From positions 10,867 to 74,866 of the forward strand of contig CALQJX020000020.1 in assembly GCA_943331005.2 (NCBI GenBank): a stretch of DNA of 64,000 bases, in the 5' to 3' direction. Shown in pieces: positions 18,468-26,801 of the stretch. A program made the translations under genes and the position numbers. The DNA is from Bordetella parapertussis (GTDB lineage: Bacteria > Bacteroidota > Bacteroidia > Chitinophagales > Chitinophagaceae). The first letter of the stretch is position 1. The number at the start of each line of letters is the position of its first letter. A model generated the notes under the pieces. It worked only from the letters and a program-made list of their open reading frames with translations, was not told the DNA's origin and ran no database searches.

Positions 18468-18543
18468 ATTTGCAGCAAAGCTATGATATTGAATTTAAAA
18501 GGGTCAATGGTAATGAGGATTTAGAAGGCAACTTGTGCTGTGT

Positions 18544-19116
18544 TTAATTCCTTAAAACCGTCATTTCGCCATCATCGTTCATTTTTATGAGTCGGGAAGG
18601 TAGGTGCAGTTCTTCATCTTCTCTGCGATAATTGACCACATAGTCAACGCCATTGGTCACCGATTCGTCTATCATTCGGTATATGGCCGGGGTAGGCTGT
18701 CCGCTGATATTGGCAGAGGTAGATATGAGGGGTGAACGTAGCCGCTTGATGAGTGCTTTGCAGAATGGATCTGAAGTGACACGTATGGCTATGCTGCCAT
18801 CTGCACTCACTACATTGGGCGGAAAACCAAGTGCATTTTCATAGATCACTGTTGTGGGGCGTTCAAAATCTTCAACAATAGCTATTATGTCGGGGTGTGG
18901 AGCCGCAACATATTGCAGAATATCACGGGCGTCGGCAAGTAGTACTATCAGGCTTTTCTCGCGGGGGCGTTGTTTTATTTCAAATATTTTGTCCACAGCA
19001 GCTTCATTCAGGGCATCGCAGCCCAGTCCCCATACAGTATCAGTAGGGTAGAGTATAGTTCCTCCCTGCTGCACAGCGGCAACACAATTCTTTATATCGT
19101 TTTCGAAGTCCACCAT
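18544..19116 (-). CDS. L-threonylcarbamoyladenylate synthase (TsaC/Sua5 family)
   Basis: 190 residues, YrdC domain only, lacking the Sua5 C-terminal domain. It makes threonylcarbamoyl-AMP for the t6A37 modification of tRNA. The active-site set is present: GGTILYPTDTVWGLGCD, EIKQRPREKSL (the KxR nucleotide site) and LISTSANISGQPTP (SAN). This contrasts with the YciO-type copy at 2552-3169. Its 5' end overlaps the 3' end of the upstream glycosyltransferase gene by 25 nt. cca, whose product also acts on tRNA, lies 76 bp downstream on the same strand. Confidence 0.93.
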   Translation of the reverse strand: MVDFENDIKNCVAAVQQGGTILYPTDTVWGLGCDALNEAAVDKIFEIKQRPREKSLIVLLADARDILQYVAAPHPDIIAIVEDFERPTTVIYENALGFPPNVVSADGSIAIRVTSDPFCKALIKRLRSPLISTSANISGQPTPAIYRMIDESVTNGVDYVVNYRREDEELHLPSRLIKMNDDGEMTVLRN

Positions 19117-20102
19117 AAAAGCTGATCGTTAGTTATATCATAGGCACATTTAAAATGACCCTGGGGACAGGTTTTGTGACCATGCAGGCCACAGGGTCTG
19201 CATCCAATAGTATCGGCAATTTCAACTGTTCTGGCATTGGGTCGCAGCGGACCAAACCCGAAAGACGGAACCGTAGAGCAGAAAACAGCTGTAACAGGTG
19301 CATTCATAGATGAGGCAAAGTGTAGCGGAGCAGAGTCGTTTACATAGTTCATTACAGCCACCTTCATTAAGGCAGCCGATTGCAGGAAATTCAGTTTACC
19401 GCAAAGGTCAGTTACTCTTGGGTGCATGCTGTTACTCATTACTTCGCGGGCAGTGGCTGTATCAGATGGAGCGCCAATAATATATATATGATGATCCTTG
19501 GGTAGCTCGTCCAGCAGTTTAGACCACTTGCTTGCCGGAAATTGCTTGGTGAACCAGACGGAAGATGGCGCAATGCATATGTAAGGCTCTTTTCGGTATT
19601 GTTCAACCACTTTTTCGTCTGCCGGAGTGGGATAGAGTGCCGGCATGGCAGGGATACTGTCCGTAATATCTGCTATCAGCAACTGGTTGCGCTCCACTTC
19701 GTGGGTGGGCGAAACCGAATTGAGTGGAGATATGACGTGTTCTGTCTTACGGGTATAGGAGAAAGAGAACGGATTTTTAGTAAAGCCCGAACGGTAGGGA
19801 GCGCCCGAAAGCATGGTTAGCAACCCTGATGAACCAAATCGATGAGGGTTGATGACATGTGTGTATTTTTCCCTGCGAATACGAGTTGCCAGTTGCAGCA
19901 GATTCCTGTTCTTATTGCTCTTTTTGTCCCATACCAGCACATTGCCTATGAAGGGGTGTGCCTGCAGCAGCCCTTCATTACCCTTGCGTAGCAGAAAGTC
20001 TATGCGCGCGTCCGGGAAGCTGCTGTGCAGCTTTTCAGCAAGAGCTGTGGCAAGCACCACATCACCGGTAAAAGCTGTCTGAATGATCAGGAATTTGTAC
20101 AT
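19092..20102 (-). CDS. Glycosyltransferase family 9 (heptosyltransferase-like)
   Basis: 336 residues from ATG 20102. An open extension to 20147 adds only a basic tail. The N-terminal domain begins FLIIQTAFTGDVVLATALAEKLH, the GT9 donor-fold start. The C-terminal domain has ICIAPSSVWFTKQFPASKW, YIIGAPSD and NDSAPLHFASSMNAPVTAVF, the nucleotide-sugar site. A cysteine-rich end (CRPCGLHGHKTCPQGHFKC) is common in this family. It probably transfers a heptose-like sugar to the LPS core. The 3' end overlaps the tsaC-like gene. Confidence 0.9.
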   Translation of the reverse strand: MYKFLIIQTAFTGDVVLATALAEKLHSSFPDARIDFLLRKGNEGLLQAHPFIGNVLVWDKKSNKNRNLLQLATRIRREKYTHVINPHRFGSSGLLTMLSGAPYRSGFTKNPFSFSYTRKTEHVISPLNSVSPTHEVERNQLLIADITDSIPAMPALYPTPADEKVVEQYRKEPYICIAPSSVWFTKQFPASKWSKLLDELPKDHHIYIIGAPSDTATAREVMSNSMHPRVTDLCGKLNFLQSAALMKVAVMNYVNDSAPLHFASSMNAPVTAVFCSTVPSFGFGPLRPNARTVEIADTIGCRPCGLHGHKTCPQGHFKCAYDITNDQLLWWTSKTI

Positions 20103-20155
20103 GCGCAGCAAAATTACGACGGTATTTCTTTTGAATTGTTTTAACAAAATAAAAA

Positions 20156-20186
20156 TCTGTATTTACGATTTTTGGTACTAAATTTG
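20156..20186 (+). promoter_or_regulatory. Probable promoter of the DUF1573 gene set
   Basis: TAAATTTG (20179-20186) is an exact -7 match. TCTG (20156-20159), 19 nt upstream, is a 3-of-4 match to TTTG. The first DUF1573 gene starts at 20221, leaving a leader of about 25-30 nt. Confidence 0.5.
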
Positions 20187-20220
20187 TTGTACTTGTAAAC
20201 AAAATCAAACGTATACGAAG

Positions 20221-20757
20221 ATGAGAAAGGTGTTTTTGATGTTCAGCATCGTGCTGTTATCCGGAGGTCTAGTAATGGCTCAGGGTAAGAAAAAGAAAAA
20301 CAGGGATAAAGATAAAGAAGCTCCATTGGTAATAGAATCTGCTGCCAATGTAACTCCGGCCTCTGACGGTACTGCGCCAACTGCTCCGGTTACCACACTT
20401 AAAGTAGAAGATCTCGCTTTTACAGATGTTGTTCACGATTTCGGTACTATTATGGAAGGTCCTGATGCGTCTTGTGTATTCACTTTCAAGAACAACGGTA
20501 ATGAGCCTATCATAATCCAGAAGGCACAGCCATCTTGCGGTTGCACTGTTCCATCATTCTCCAGCGAGCCGGTAGCTCCTGGTGCAATAGGTAAAATAGA
20601 TGTAGCCTACCACACCAAAGGCAAGCCCAATGCTTTCCAGAAGTCTATCACTGTAGTATCTAATGCAGGTACAAAAGTGCTTACCATCAAGGGTACTGTA
20701 GAGAAGGCACCAGCCAGCTCTGTTCCTGAGAACACTTCTATGATGAAGACAAACTAA
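20221..20757 (+). CDS. DUF1573 secreted protein, copy 1
   Basis: 178 residues with a signal peptide (VFLMFSIVLLSGGLVMAQ). A lysine-rich stretch (GKKKKNRDKDKE) and a Thr/Pro/Ala linker of ~35 residues precede a single DUF1573 immunoglobulin-like domain. Its core reads FTDVVHDFGTIMEGPDASCVFTF, NGNEPIIIQKAQPSCGCTVP, VAPGAIGKIDVAYHT, and TVVSNAGTKVLTIKGTV at the end. DUF1573 is an ASPM/SPD-2/Hydin-like beta-sandwich with a conserved SCGCT, probably exported to the periplasm or surface. Its function is not established. It is the first of three adjacent paralogues. Confidence 0.92.
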   Translation: MRKVFLMFSIVLLSGGLVMAQGKKKKNRDKDKEAPLVIESAANVTPASDGTAPTAPVTTLKVEDLAFTDVVHDFGTIMEGPDASCVFTFKNNGNEPIIIQKAQPSCGCTVPSFSSEPVAPGAIGKIDVAYHTKGKPNAFQKSITVVSNAGTKVLTIKGTVEKAPASSVPENTSMMKTN

Positions 20758-20802
20758 ACAATAAATAATAAACTAATACTTAACCACTTAACAAACAAGT
20801 TC

Positions 20803-21309
20803 ATGAAAAAAGTATTCATCACTTTCCTCTGCCTTTCTTTCTCTGCAGCTGTAGCTACTGCTCAGGATTTGAAACCAGGTGCTCCATTGCCACCTCCTAC
20901 TCCTACAACAGTTACTCCGGCACCTCCTCCTCCGGCACCGGCAAAGGTTAATCCTGATGCAGGTAAATTCAAGTTCACTGAGGAAACTCATGATTTCGGT
21001 GAAGTTCCGGAAGGTCCGCTTGCTGAATATGATTTCGAATTCAAAAATGTAGGTAAAGAGCCTATCATCATACAGGAAGCACATGGTTCATGCGGTTGCA
21101 CAGTGCCAAAATGGCCACAGGAACCAATTCTGCCAGGTAAAAAAGGTGTTATTCACGTAGCATATACTTCTGCCGGTCGTCCTGGTCCTATCAATAAAGA
21201 TGTTACTATCAACTCTAATGCGCAGCAGTCTCCAATGGTGCTGCACATCAGGGGTAATGTAAAACCAAAACCTGCAGAAGCAGCTCCTGCTGATGCTTCT
21301 AAAAAATAA
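20803..21309 (+). CDS. DUF1573 secreted protein, copy 2
   Basis: 168 residues. A signal peptide (VFITFLCLSFSAAVATAQ) is followed by a proline-rich linker (PLPPPTPTTVTPAPPPPAP) and one DUF1573 domain: ETHDFGEVPEGPLAEYDFEF, IIIQEAHGSCGCTVPKWP, VAYTSAGRPGPINKDVTINSNA. It is closest in design to copy 1 but has a different linker composition. The gap after copy 1 is 45 bp with no terminator seen, so the two are probably co-transcribed. A GAAA-loop hairpin separates it from copy 3. Confidence 0.92.
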   Translation: MKKVFITFLCLSFSAAVATAQDLKPGAPLPPPTPTTVTPAPPPPAPAKVNPDAGKFKFTEETHDFGEVPEGPLAEYDFEFKNVGKEPIIIQEAHGSCGCTVPKWPQEPILPGKKGVIHVAYTSAGRPGPINKDVTINSNAQQSPMVLHIRGNVKPKPAEAAPADASKK

Positions 21310-21337
21310 GGTCTTTCTCAACAGTTAAGAATAGTGT

Positions 21338-21365
21338 AAAATAGTTGGCGAAAGCCAACTATTTT
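21338..21365 (+). terminator. Hairpin with GAAA tetraloop between DUF1573 copies 2 and 3
   Basis: A 12-bp perfect stem (AAAATAGTTGGC and its complement) is closed by a GAAA tetraloop, with the T-rich 3' arm running to 21365. It can act as an intrinsic terminator or as a partial terminator/mRNA 3'-end stabiliser that sets lower expression of copy 3, whose start is 36 bp beyond. Confidence 0.7.
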
Positions 21366-21400
21366 AGGAATAGGAATAGTCTGAAACTAAAAAGAACAAC

Positions 21401-21823
21401 ATGAAAAAAGTACTGATTGCATTAATGTGCATCGCTTCTTCAGGAATTACTTCACAAGCTATTGCGCAAGGCACAACACAACCTGCTAAAGCTGAAGGAG
21501 CTTTGTTTAAATTCGTGGACGGCGAAACACACGATTTCGGAGTAATAAAAAGAGGTCCTGCTGCCGGACATACTTTCAAATTCAAGAATGTAGGTACAGA
21601 ACCGATCATTGTAATGAACGTAACACCATCTTGTGGTTGTACCAACGTGGATTGGAGTAAGAATCCTGTTCTGCCCGGTCAGGAAGGTTTTATTCATCTT
21701 GACCTTAAAACCGAGGAGCAGCATGGTATCTTTCACAAAGAAGTATACATACAGTCTAATGCTAAAACACCACATGGTGAGAAGCGCTACACGCTCTACA
21801 TAAAGGGTGATGCAAAAGACTAA
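21401..21823 (+). CDS. DUF1573 secreted protein, copy 3
   Basis: 140 residues, the shortest of the three paralogues. A signal peptide (VLIALMCIASSGITSQAIAQ) leads almost directly into the domain, with a linker of only about a dozen residues: ETHDFGVIKRGPAAGHTFKF, GTEPIIVMNVTPSCGCTNVDW, LPGQEGFIHLDLKTEEQHGIFHKEVYIQSNA. The SCGCT pair is kept, but the following VP of copies 1 and 2 is NVDW here. It is followed by an 18-bp palindromic terminator. Confidence 0.92.
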   Translation: MKKVLIALMCIASSGITSQAIAQGTTQPAKAEGALFKFVDGETHDFGVIKRGPAAGHTFKFKNVGTEPIIVMNVTPSCGCTNVDWSKNPVLPGQEGFIHLDLKTEEQHGIFHKEVYIQSNAKTPHGEKRYTLYIKGDAKD

Positions 21824-21855
21824 CTGTCAGGTAAAGATATGTACAAACAATATTA

Positions 21856-21891
21856 AACAACAAGGGCTGCCATATGGCAGCCCTTGTTGTT
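21856..21891. terminator. 18-bp perfect palindrome, bidirectional terminator
   Basis: An 18-bp perfect inverted repeat with no spacer (half-site AACAACAAGGGCTGCCAT), placed between DUF1573 copy 3 and a minus-strand dead gene. T-rich on both exits. Confidence 0.8.
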
Positions 21892-21901
21892 TGTAAGTAT
21901 T

Positions 21902-22213
21902 TTATTTGCTCAGATCCCCATGTAGTTTGCTTAGTATCTCTGTAGTGAAGGAGTCGGCAGAGGCGCCATAACCAGTTTCCAGAATGCCCTTCAGACCACT
22001 TGCTGATCTTATAGCATAAACTGCTGCTTCATCGGCCGGATCTGTATTGACTTCATACCTTTATACATCTACTATTTCAAAATCATCTGCTTCAAATCGC
22101 TCTGTATTGCATATTATGCAGTTATCTACCAGATTGAAATCAAGATCATACCCTTGCTTTTTCAGCGTATTAATTGCTTCTGAAACTGTGCCGTAATGAA
22201 ATTATTCTTCCAT
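21902..22213 (-). pseudogene. Small conserved Bacteroidota protein (often named phosphoribosylpyrophosphate synthetase), inactivated
   Basis: Read from ATG 22213, the 104-codon frame gives MEE, stop, FHYGTVSEAINTLKKQGYDLDF, NLVDNCIICNTERFEADDFEIVDV, stop, RYEVNTDPADEAAVYAIRS and ends GDLSK. The pattern TVSEAIN-LKK-GY-LDFN ... DDFEI-VYRFE-NPDDEAVVYAI is that of a ~100-residue Bacteroidota family. The family's common database name is probably a misannotation. Two in-frame TAA codons (22202-22204 and one after DV, where a tyrosine codon is expected) break it with no frameshift. The reading frame is otherwise intact, so the loss looks recent. A sequencing error at both sites is unlikely. Confidence 0.75.
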
Positions 22214-22264
22214 AATAATTAGTTTTACTGATATGTAAAGAACAAGGGGTAGTCAGGGTACAGA

Positions 22265-23080
22265 TCAATATTGTTCCTTCTCGTTAGGGAAGTCCTTCGA
22301 CTTGATATCCTGAATATACTGCCTGGTTGCACCCGAAATGTCTTCGTACAGGTTGAGGTAACGACGCAGGAAACGTGGTGAAAAGTTCTTTGTGATTCCC
22401 AGCATGTCATGCATTACAAGTACCTGACCGTCTACGCCACCACCGGCGCCAATGCCAATAACTGGTATCCTCAGCTTTGCAGCTACTGCAGCGCCCAATG
22501 CAGCTGGTATTTTTTCCAAAACCAGAGAGAAGCAACCTGCCTCCTGCAAAGCTTCTGCATTCTGAATAAGCATTTCTGCCTCTTCTTCTTCCCTGGCACG
22601 AACGGTGTAGGTTCCGAATTTGTAGATAGACTGCGGTGTAAGACCAAGATGCCCCATTACCGGAACACCGGCACCAACAATACGTTTTATAGATTCACAT
22701 ACTTCTGCGCCACCTTCCAGCTTGATGCCATGTGCGCCAGCTTCTTTCATGATACGGATAGCAGAGTTAAGCGCTTCCTTGCTGTTGCCCTGATAAGACC
22801 CGAATGGAAGGTCTACTATAACGAGACAACGTTGACAAGCCCTTACAACACTTTGCGCATGATAGATCATCTGGTCCAGCGTGATGGGTAGGGTGGTCTC
22901 ATGACCTGCCATAACATTGGAGGCTGAGTCGCCCACCAATATCACATCTATACCTGCATCATCAAATATGCGGGCCATAGAGAAGTCGTATGCGGTGAGC
23001 ATACTTATCTTTTCACCCCTTTGTTTCATTCCTTGCAGGGTGTTGGTTGTGATGCGTTTTATTTCACCGTGGATCGACAT
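22265..23080 (-). CDS. panB: 3-methyl-2-oxobutanoate hydroxymethyltransferase
   Basis: 271 residues. It transfers a hydroxymethyl group from methylenetetrahydrofolate to ketoisovalerate, the first step of pantothenate synthesis. Landmarks are [29 protein letters not shown], the [16 protein letters not shown] loop, [28 protein letters not shown] and [21 protein letters not shown]. The TIM-barrel metal ligands (Asp in GDS, Asp in VDLPF) and the catalytic Glu region are present. Other pan genes are not in the window, though coaX is. Confidence 0.96.
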   Translation of the reverse strand: MSIHGEIKRITTNTLQGMKQRGEKISMLTAYDFSMARIFDDAGIDVILVGDSASNVMAGHETTLPITLDQMIYHAQSVVRACQRCLVIVDLPFGSYQGNSKEALNSAIRIMKEAGAHGIKLEGGAEVCESIKRIVGAGVPVMGHLGLTPQSIYKFGTYTVRAREEEEAEMLIQNAEALQEAGCFSLVLEKIPAALGAAVAAKLRIPVIGIGAGGGVDGQVLVMHDMLGITKNFSPRFLRRYLNLYEDISGATRQYIQDIKSKDFPNEKEQY

Positions 23081-23193
23081 GTAGCAGATTTTTGAAGTTG
23101 AGTAAGGGGTCTACAGCACTAAATAGTATTGTAAAAGTAAGCAACGAATCAACAAAACAGGCTTGTGTTCATCACAATATTGTTATAAGTTGT

Positions 23194-25230
23194 TTATTGT
23201 GCAAGCCAGTATTTACGCAATAACCACTCGGTTACAGCAAGTAAAAGAATGATGAAGAAATACCATTTCCGCTCTACAAGTGGAACAGTTTCGGTATTGG
23301 TGCGAATAACGGGAGTAATGTTTTTATTGTTCTTTATGCTGTCATAGAGCGCACTTACTTCTTTCGCAGGCACAAAAGCACCATTGTGGTCTTTTGCCAG
23401 ATTATAAAGAAGAGGATAATCGGCACCGGTTTCCATGAGTTCCAGCGGTATACTTTCTACCACAAAAGCTCCTGATGCAGTAAGTTCCTTATTGTTGAAA
23501 GTGGTATGTGCGGTATAGGTATACCTGCCACCAGCCCTTATGCCAATATTGATGTTGTAACCAGTTCCCGATCTTTCGAAAGAATAGTCCTGTTTGCGGC
23601 CGGCACTATCTGCAATAGTTAGTTGCACATCTGCGGTGTTTACCTGCTCGTTATTGGCATTCAGCAAAATAGCATTGAGCGATATTGGTTCCTGATCGCT
23701 CCATATATGCCTTGGCATAGTTACTGTAAATGGCTTTTCGCCGGTATTGGCACACAAAAACGCAACAGTCTGCCGAATACATTCGTCTATAACATTGTGC
23801 TCGTTGAAGTGCTTGTATTCATACAATCTCCAACGCCATATACCTTCTCCGGCCAGGAAAGCAGTAGGAACTGTGCCCTGTTGCATGCTCCACGCAGGCA
23901 TAGTGCCGGCAGCAGTGCGTTGTGTAAAGAATACATTGGTGCCCGGGGCAGCAATGATATTGCCTGTATAGGAAGTAAGCGGAGGCATTTTGTCGGCAAC
24001 CAGTTGTAGTCGTTGCGGCACGGTAAATGCATTGAAGGGCGTATTGAAAGTAGCCTGGGTTTCGTGTGCCGGATTGGCTGCTATGCCTGTTCTGGTAATG
24101 CTTTTCATACCATTTACGGCAAGCACATCAGTCTGTGAAGACAAGATGAACCACATGGGTTTGCGGGCCGCTTCCAGTTGGCCAGCAATACGTTGTCTTA
24201 CAGATGGTAGCCCGTGTAGAATGATGGCATCATAGTCGGCAAGAGATGATGGGAAGTTATCAGCATTGCAAACTGATACTTCATAGCTTTCCAGAGAAGA
24301 GAGCGCATCTTTAAGTGCATTCGCATCCGGATGGGGAGCTGCAGCGGCTATGAGAATCTTCTTTTTTTCGTCTATTACTTCTACAAAAATATCTCTGCTG
24401 TTGTTTGTCAGATTTTTCTCGCCATCTGCCTTGGGCAGGCTAAGCACATAATGGTGCAGGCCTGTCTTTGCAGCTTTCACTGTAAAGGCAACATACCTGT
24501 CGAACCGGTCGTTATTTATTGACAATGGAACACTTGCTATCTGTTCGTCGCCTTCTTTCAGTATGGCACTGTTACTGTAACCACCGCATAGCGCTGCAAT
24601 AACATCTGCACGTACTTCGAAACTACTGTTGAGCGTAGCGGTTCTGTTGGCATATGTACGCGAAATACGCAGGTCTTTCTCACGGGTACTGTCGCCCATC
24701 GCTACAGTATATAGTGCGCCCTGATAGCCGCTGCTTCGGTATGCAGGGCTTATACCCTGATTGAAACGGCCATCGGTAGCCAAAATGATGCCCCCCAGAT
24801 TTTGCATGCCATAAAACTCCTCCGCACGTGCCAGCGCAGCAGATATATCTGTGGCAGGGCGGTCGTAATTGAATAATGTATCTTGCTGCACACCGTCACC
24901 AAATCCCCACTTTACTACTCTGAACTGACCACTCAACTTATCTGTCAGTGATTCTATGTTCTTCCTGTAGCTAGTAGAATCACCACCCAGCGCAATACCC
25001 GCAGATCTTGAATTGTCTTGCAGTAGCAGAATTACAGGTTGTTCTGTAGTATGTTTTGTAATAACAATATCCGGTATCAATACCAGCAGCAAAGCAGCCA
25101 ATACCACCAGCCCCCGCAGCATAGAGGTAAGCCAGGGGTAGGGGACAACACGCTTTTTATCGGCACGGTAAACGAGGAAAGCGGCAGCGGTAGCTATAAC
25201 GATGGCCAATAGCCAATACATCAATTGCAT
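23194..25230 (-). CDS. Large membrane-anchored VWA-like protein
   Basis: 678 residues. Two N-terminal membrane helices (residues 4-20 and ~39-56) are followed by a VWA-type domain with a DxSxS metal site at Asp72, Ser74, Ser76 (QDNSRS). After it come GGIILATDGRFNQG, an immunoglobulin-like section and a glutamine-amidotransferase-like module (DYDAIILHGLPS, near residue 335). Beta-rich domains and one C-terminal membrane helix (WYFFIILLLAVTEWLL) complete it. The layout resembles BatA/BatB-associated membrane proteins of Bacteroidota. No MoxR ATPase or Bat partner is adjacent, so the partner set is unknown. Confidence 0.82.
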   Translation of the reverse strand: MQLMYWLLAIVIATAAAFLVYRADKKRVVPYPWLTSMLRGLVVLAALLLVLIPDIVITKHTTEQPVILLLQDNSRSAGIALGGDSTSYRKNIESLTDKLSGQFRVVKWGFGDGVQQDTLFNYDRPATDISAALARAEEFYGMQNLGGIILATDGRFNQGISPAYRSSGYQGALYTVAMGDSTREKDLRISRTYANRTATLNSSFEVRADVIAALCGGYSNSAILKEGDEQIASVPLSINNDRFDRYVAFTVKAAKTGLHHYVLSLPKADGEKNLTNNSRDIFVEVIDEKKKILIAAAAPHPDANALKDALSSLESYEVSVCNADNFPSSLADYDAIILHGLPSVRQRIAGQLEAARKPMWFILSSQTDVLAVNGMKSITRTGIAANPAHETQATFNTPFNAFTVPQRLQLVADKMPPLTSYTGNIIAAPGTNVFFTQRTAAGTMPAWSMQQGTVPTAFLAGEGIWRWRLYEYKHFNEHNVIDECIRQTVAFLCANTGEKPFTVTMPRHIWSDQEPISLNAILLNANNEQVNTADVQLTIADSAGRKQDYSFERSGTGYNINIGIRAGGRYTYTAHTTFNNKELTASGAFVVESIPLELMETGADYPLLYNLAKDHNGAFVPAKEVSALYDSIKNNKNITPVIRTNTETVPLVERKWYFFIILLLAVTEWLLRKYWLAQ

Positions 25231-25375
25231 AGAGATGGCAAGCTAAGTATTTTTTTTTAGTTAGCCGACCCTCTTGCTATTGATGGTGCCAAACATCGTC
25301 ATGTGCCTGTCGTTTTAACTTTTGCTATAGGTTCTATACCGATATTTACGCTAATTTCACAGCAAGAAGCGGGAT

Positions 25376-26161
25376 ATGAGACTAACGTTACTACTTATAT
25401 TTGTTTTTATACAAGGTGCCTGTCTGGCGCAGGATGATCTTTTTGGCCCTTCTGAACATAGGGAGTCCCGCCATGGGTTCATTCTTAATGGCAACGGCAG
25501 TCTGGATCTGCCGGGTGCAGATATGGCCAAACGTTTCAGCACTTCTTTCCGTCTGGGGCCGGCATTACTTTACAAAACATCCTCTAACTGGTTGTTTGGT
25601 GCCAAGTTCGACTTTATTATGGGTAAGAACGTCAATGAAGACTCATTGATGATCAACATCCGTGATAAATACCAGACCTACAGTAAGAATTTGTATGAGT
25701 TTATTAATAATGACGGGCAACGAATAGGTGTGCCTGTTTATGAGCGTGGTTATGCTGTAGGTCTCTCTGCAGGCAGGATCTTCTCGTTTTCGGAATCTCA
25801 CCCCGATAATGGTCTCATGGTGCTTACTTCTGTTGGCTTTATGCAGCATAGGATCAATATATATGACAAGGATAAATCCGTCATGTCGCTGAGAGGTCGT
25901 TATCTGAGGGGATATGACAGGCTGACAAATGGGATTTTTGTGGAACAGTATGTAGGGTATGCCTATTTTTCCAGCAATAAACTGATCAACTTCACAATAG
26001 GAGCAGATATCCTTGCAGGTTTCACTCAGGGGCGACGCGATTATTTATATGATGTAATGCGCCCAGACAATGCCAAAAGGCTGGACCTGCTCTATGGTCT
26101 GCGCGCTGGTTGGTTCATACCTATGTTCAAGCGGAAATCTGAAGACATGATATTTGAATAG
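25376..26161 (+). CDS. Predicted outer-membrane beta-barrel protein
   Basis: 261 residues with a signal peptide (LTLLLIFVFIQGACLAQ). The mature chain starts with FGPSEHRESRHGFILNGNGSLDLPGADMAKRF and continues in barrel-like strands such as SFRLGPALLYKTSSNWLFGAKFDFIMG and GIFVEQYVGYAYFSSNKLINFTIGADI. A hairpin loop with KYQTYSKNLYEFINNDGQ interrupts the strands. It ends with GWFIPMFKRKSEDMIFE. This is a conserved hypothetical type in Bacteroidota whose function I cannot name. The VWA gene is divergent from it. A small membrane protein gene follows after 58 bp. Confidence 0.78.
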   Translation: MRLTLLLIFVFIQGACLAQDDLFGPSEHRESRHGFILNGNGSLDLPGADMAKRFSTSFRLGPALLYKTSSNWLFGAKFDFIMGKNVNEDSLMINIRDKYQTYSKNLYEFINNDGQRIGVPVYERGYAVGLSAGRIFSFSESHPDNGLMVLTSVGFMQHRINIYDKDKSVMSLRGRYLRGYDRLTNGIFVEQYVGYAYFSSNKLINFTIGADILAGFTQGRRDYLYDVMRPDNAKRLDLLYGLRAGWFIPMFKRKSEDMIFE

Positions 26162-26219
26162 GAGTCTCAGTCCTGCAATTATTCCATTAAGTTATTATCT
26201 TGTGACTTCATAAAGTTGC

Positions 26220-26741
26220 TTGAAGAAAACAGTTTACATATTGTTGTTCTTATTGATTGTATTACAGGCCGGAGGCCTGTTATTCTATTATGAGGTACAG
26301 CAGGCATTAGTGCATCACAAGCAACATAGGTTACTGGAAAAACAGAAGTGCCTCAGTGAATTGCTGGTAATAGATGAACTGCAGTATCAGCAACATAGTA
26401 GGGGTAAGGATGAATTGGAAGTTGGGGGGAAGGTATATGATATACTTTCTGTGAAAAAGGTGAACTGCACTTTGTATATAACTGCAGTACATGATAAGGC
26501 AGAAGAAGATGTACTGCATAAAATATCGCTGTTGGCAGGCGGCGCACAGCAGGAGCGGGCTCCTGTACCTGAAATGCTGATGAAACTGCTTTCCTTTGTG
26601 TATCTGTTACCTGAACCATACAGTATTACTCCGGTATTCCCGGCAAAAAAAGAAATTTATGCTCACCACAAGGTGAGTCTTACCCATCGCAACATATCTG
26701 TTGTATCTCCTCCTCCCGATTCCGCTTTTTGCATATGTTAA
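26220..26741 (+). CDS. Small membrane-anchored protein upstream of the TonB-dependent receptor
   Basis: 173 residues from a TTG start. One N-terminal helix (VYILLFLLIVLQAGGLLFYYEVQQ) is followed by a His/Gln-rich stretch (ALVHHKQHRLLEKQKCL), a mixed alpha/beta middle (GGKVYDILSVKKVNCTLYITAVHD) and a C-terminal tail with SPPPDSAFC. I recall similar short proteins, also with SPPP-type tails, lying next to TonB-dependent receptors or metal transport genes in this phylum. No characterised family can be named with confidence. The receptor starts 60 bp downstream after a small stem-loop. The histidines hint at metal handling; this is inference. Confidence 0.72.
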   Translation: MKKTVYILLFLLIVLQAGGLLFYYEVQQALVHHKQHRLLEKQKCLSELLVIDELQYQQHSRGKDELEVGGKVYDILSVKKVNCTLYITAVHDKAEEDVLHKISLLAGGAQQERAPVPEMLMKLLSFVYLLPEPYSITPVFPAKKEIYAHHKVSLTHRNISVVSPPPDSAFCIC

Positions 26742-26745
26742 TTTG

Positions 26746-26764
26746 CATGCACCTTAAGTGCATG
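26746..26764 (+). other. Stem-loop between small membrane gene and receptor gene
   Basis: CATGCAC-CTTAA-GTGCATG, a 7-bp stem with a 5-nt loop, extendable with a few weaker pairs. It is followed by a T-rich tract. It may be a weak terminator, attenuator or processing site ahead of the receptor gene. Confidence 0.45.
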
Positions 26765-26801
26765 TAGTTTCTGTTTATTTACATTTTTAAAATATTAAAG
26801 C

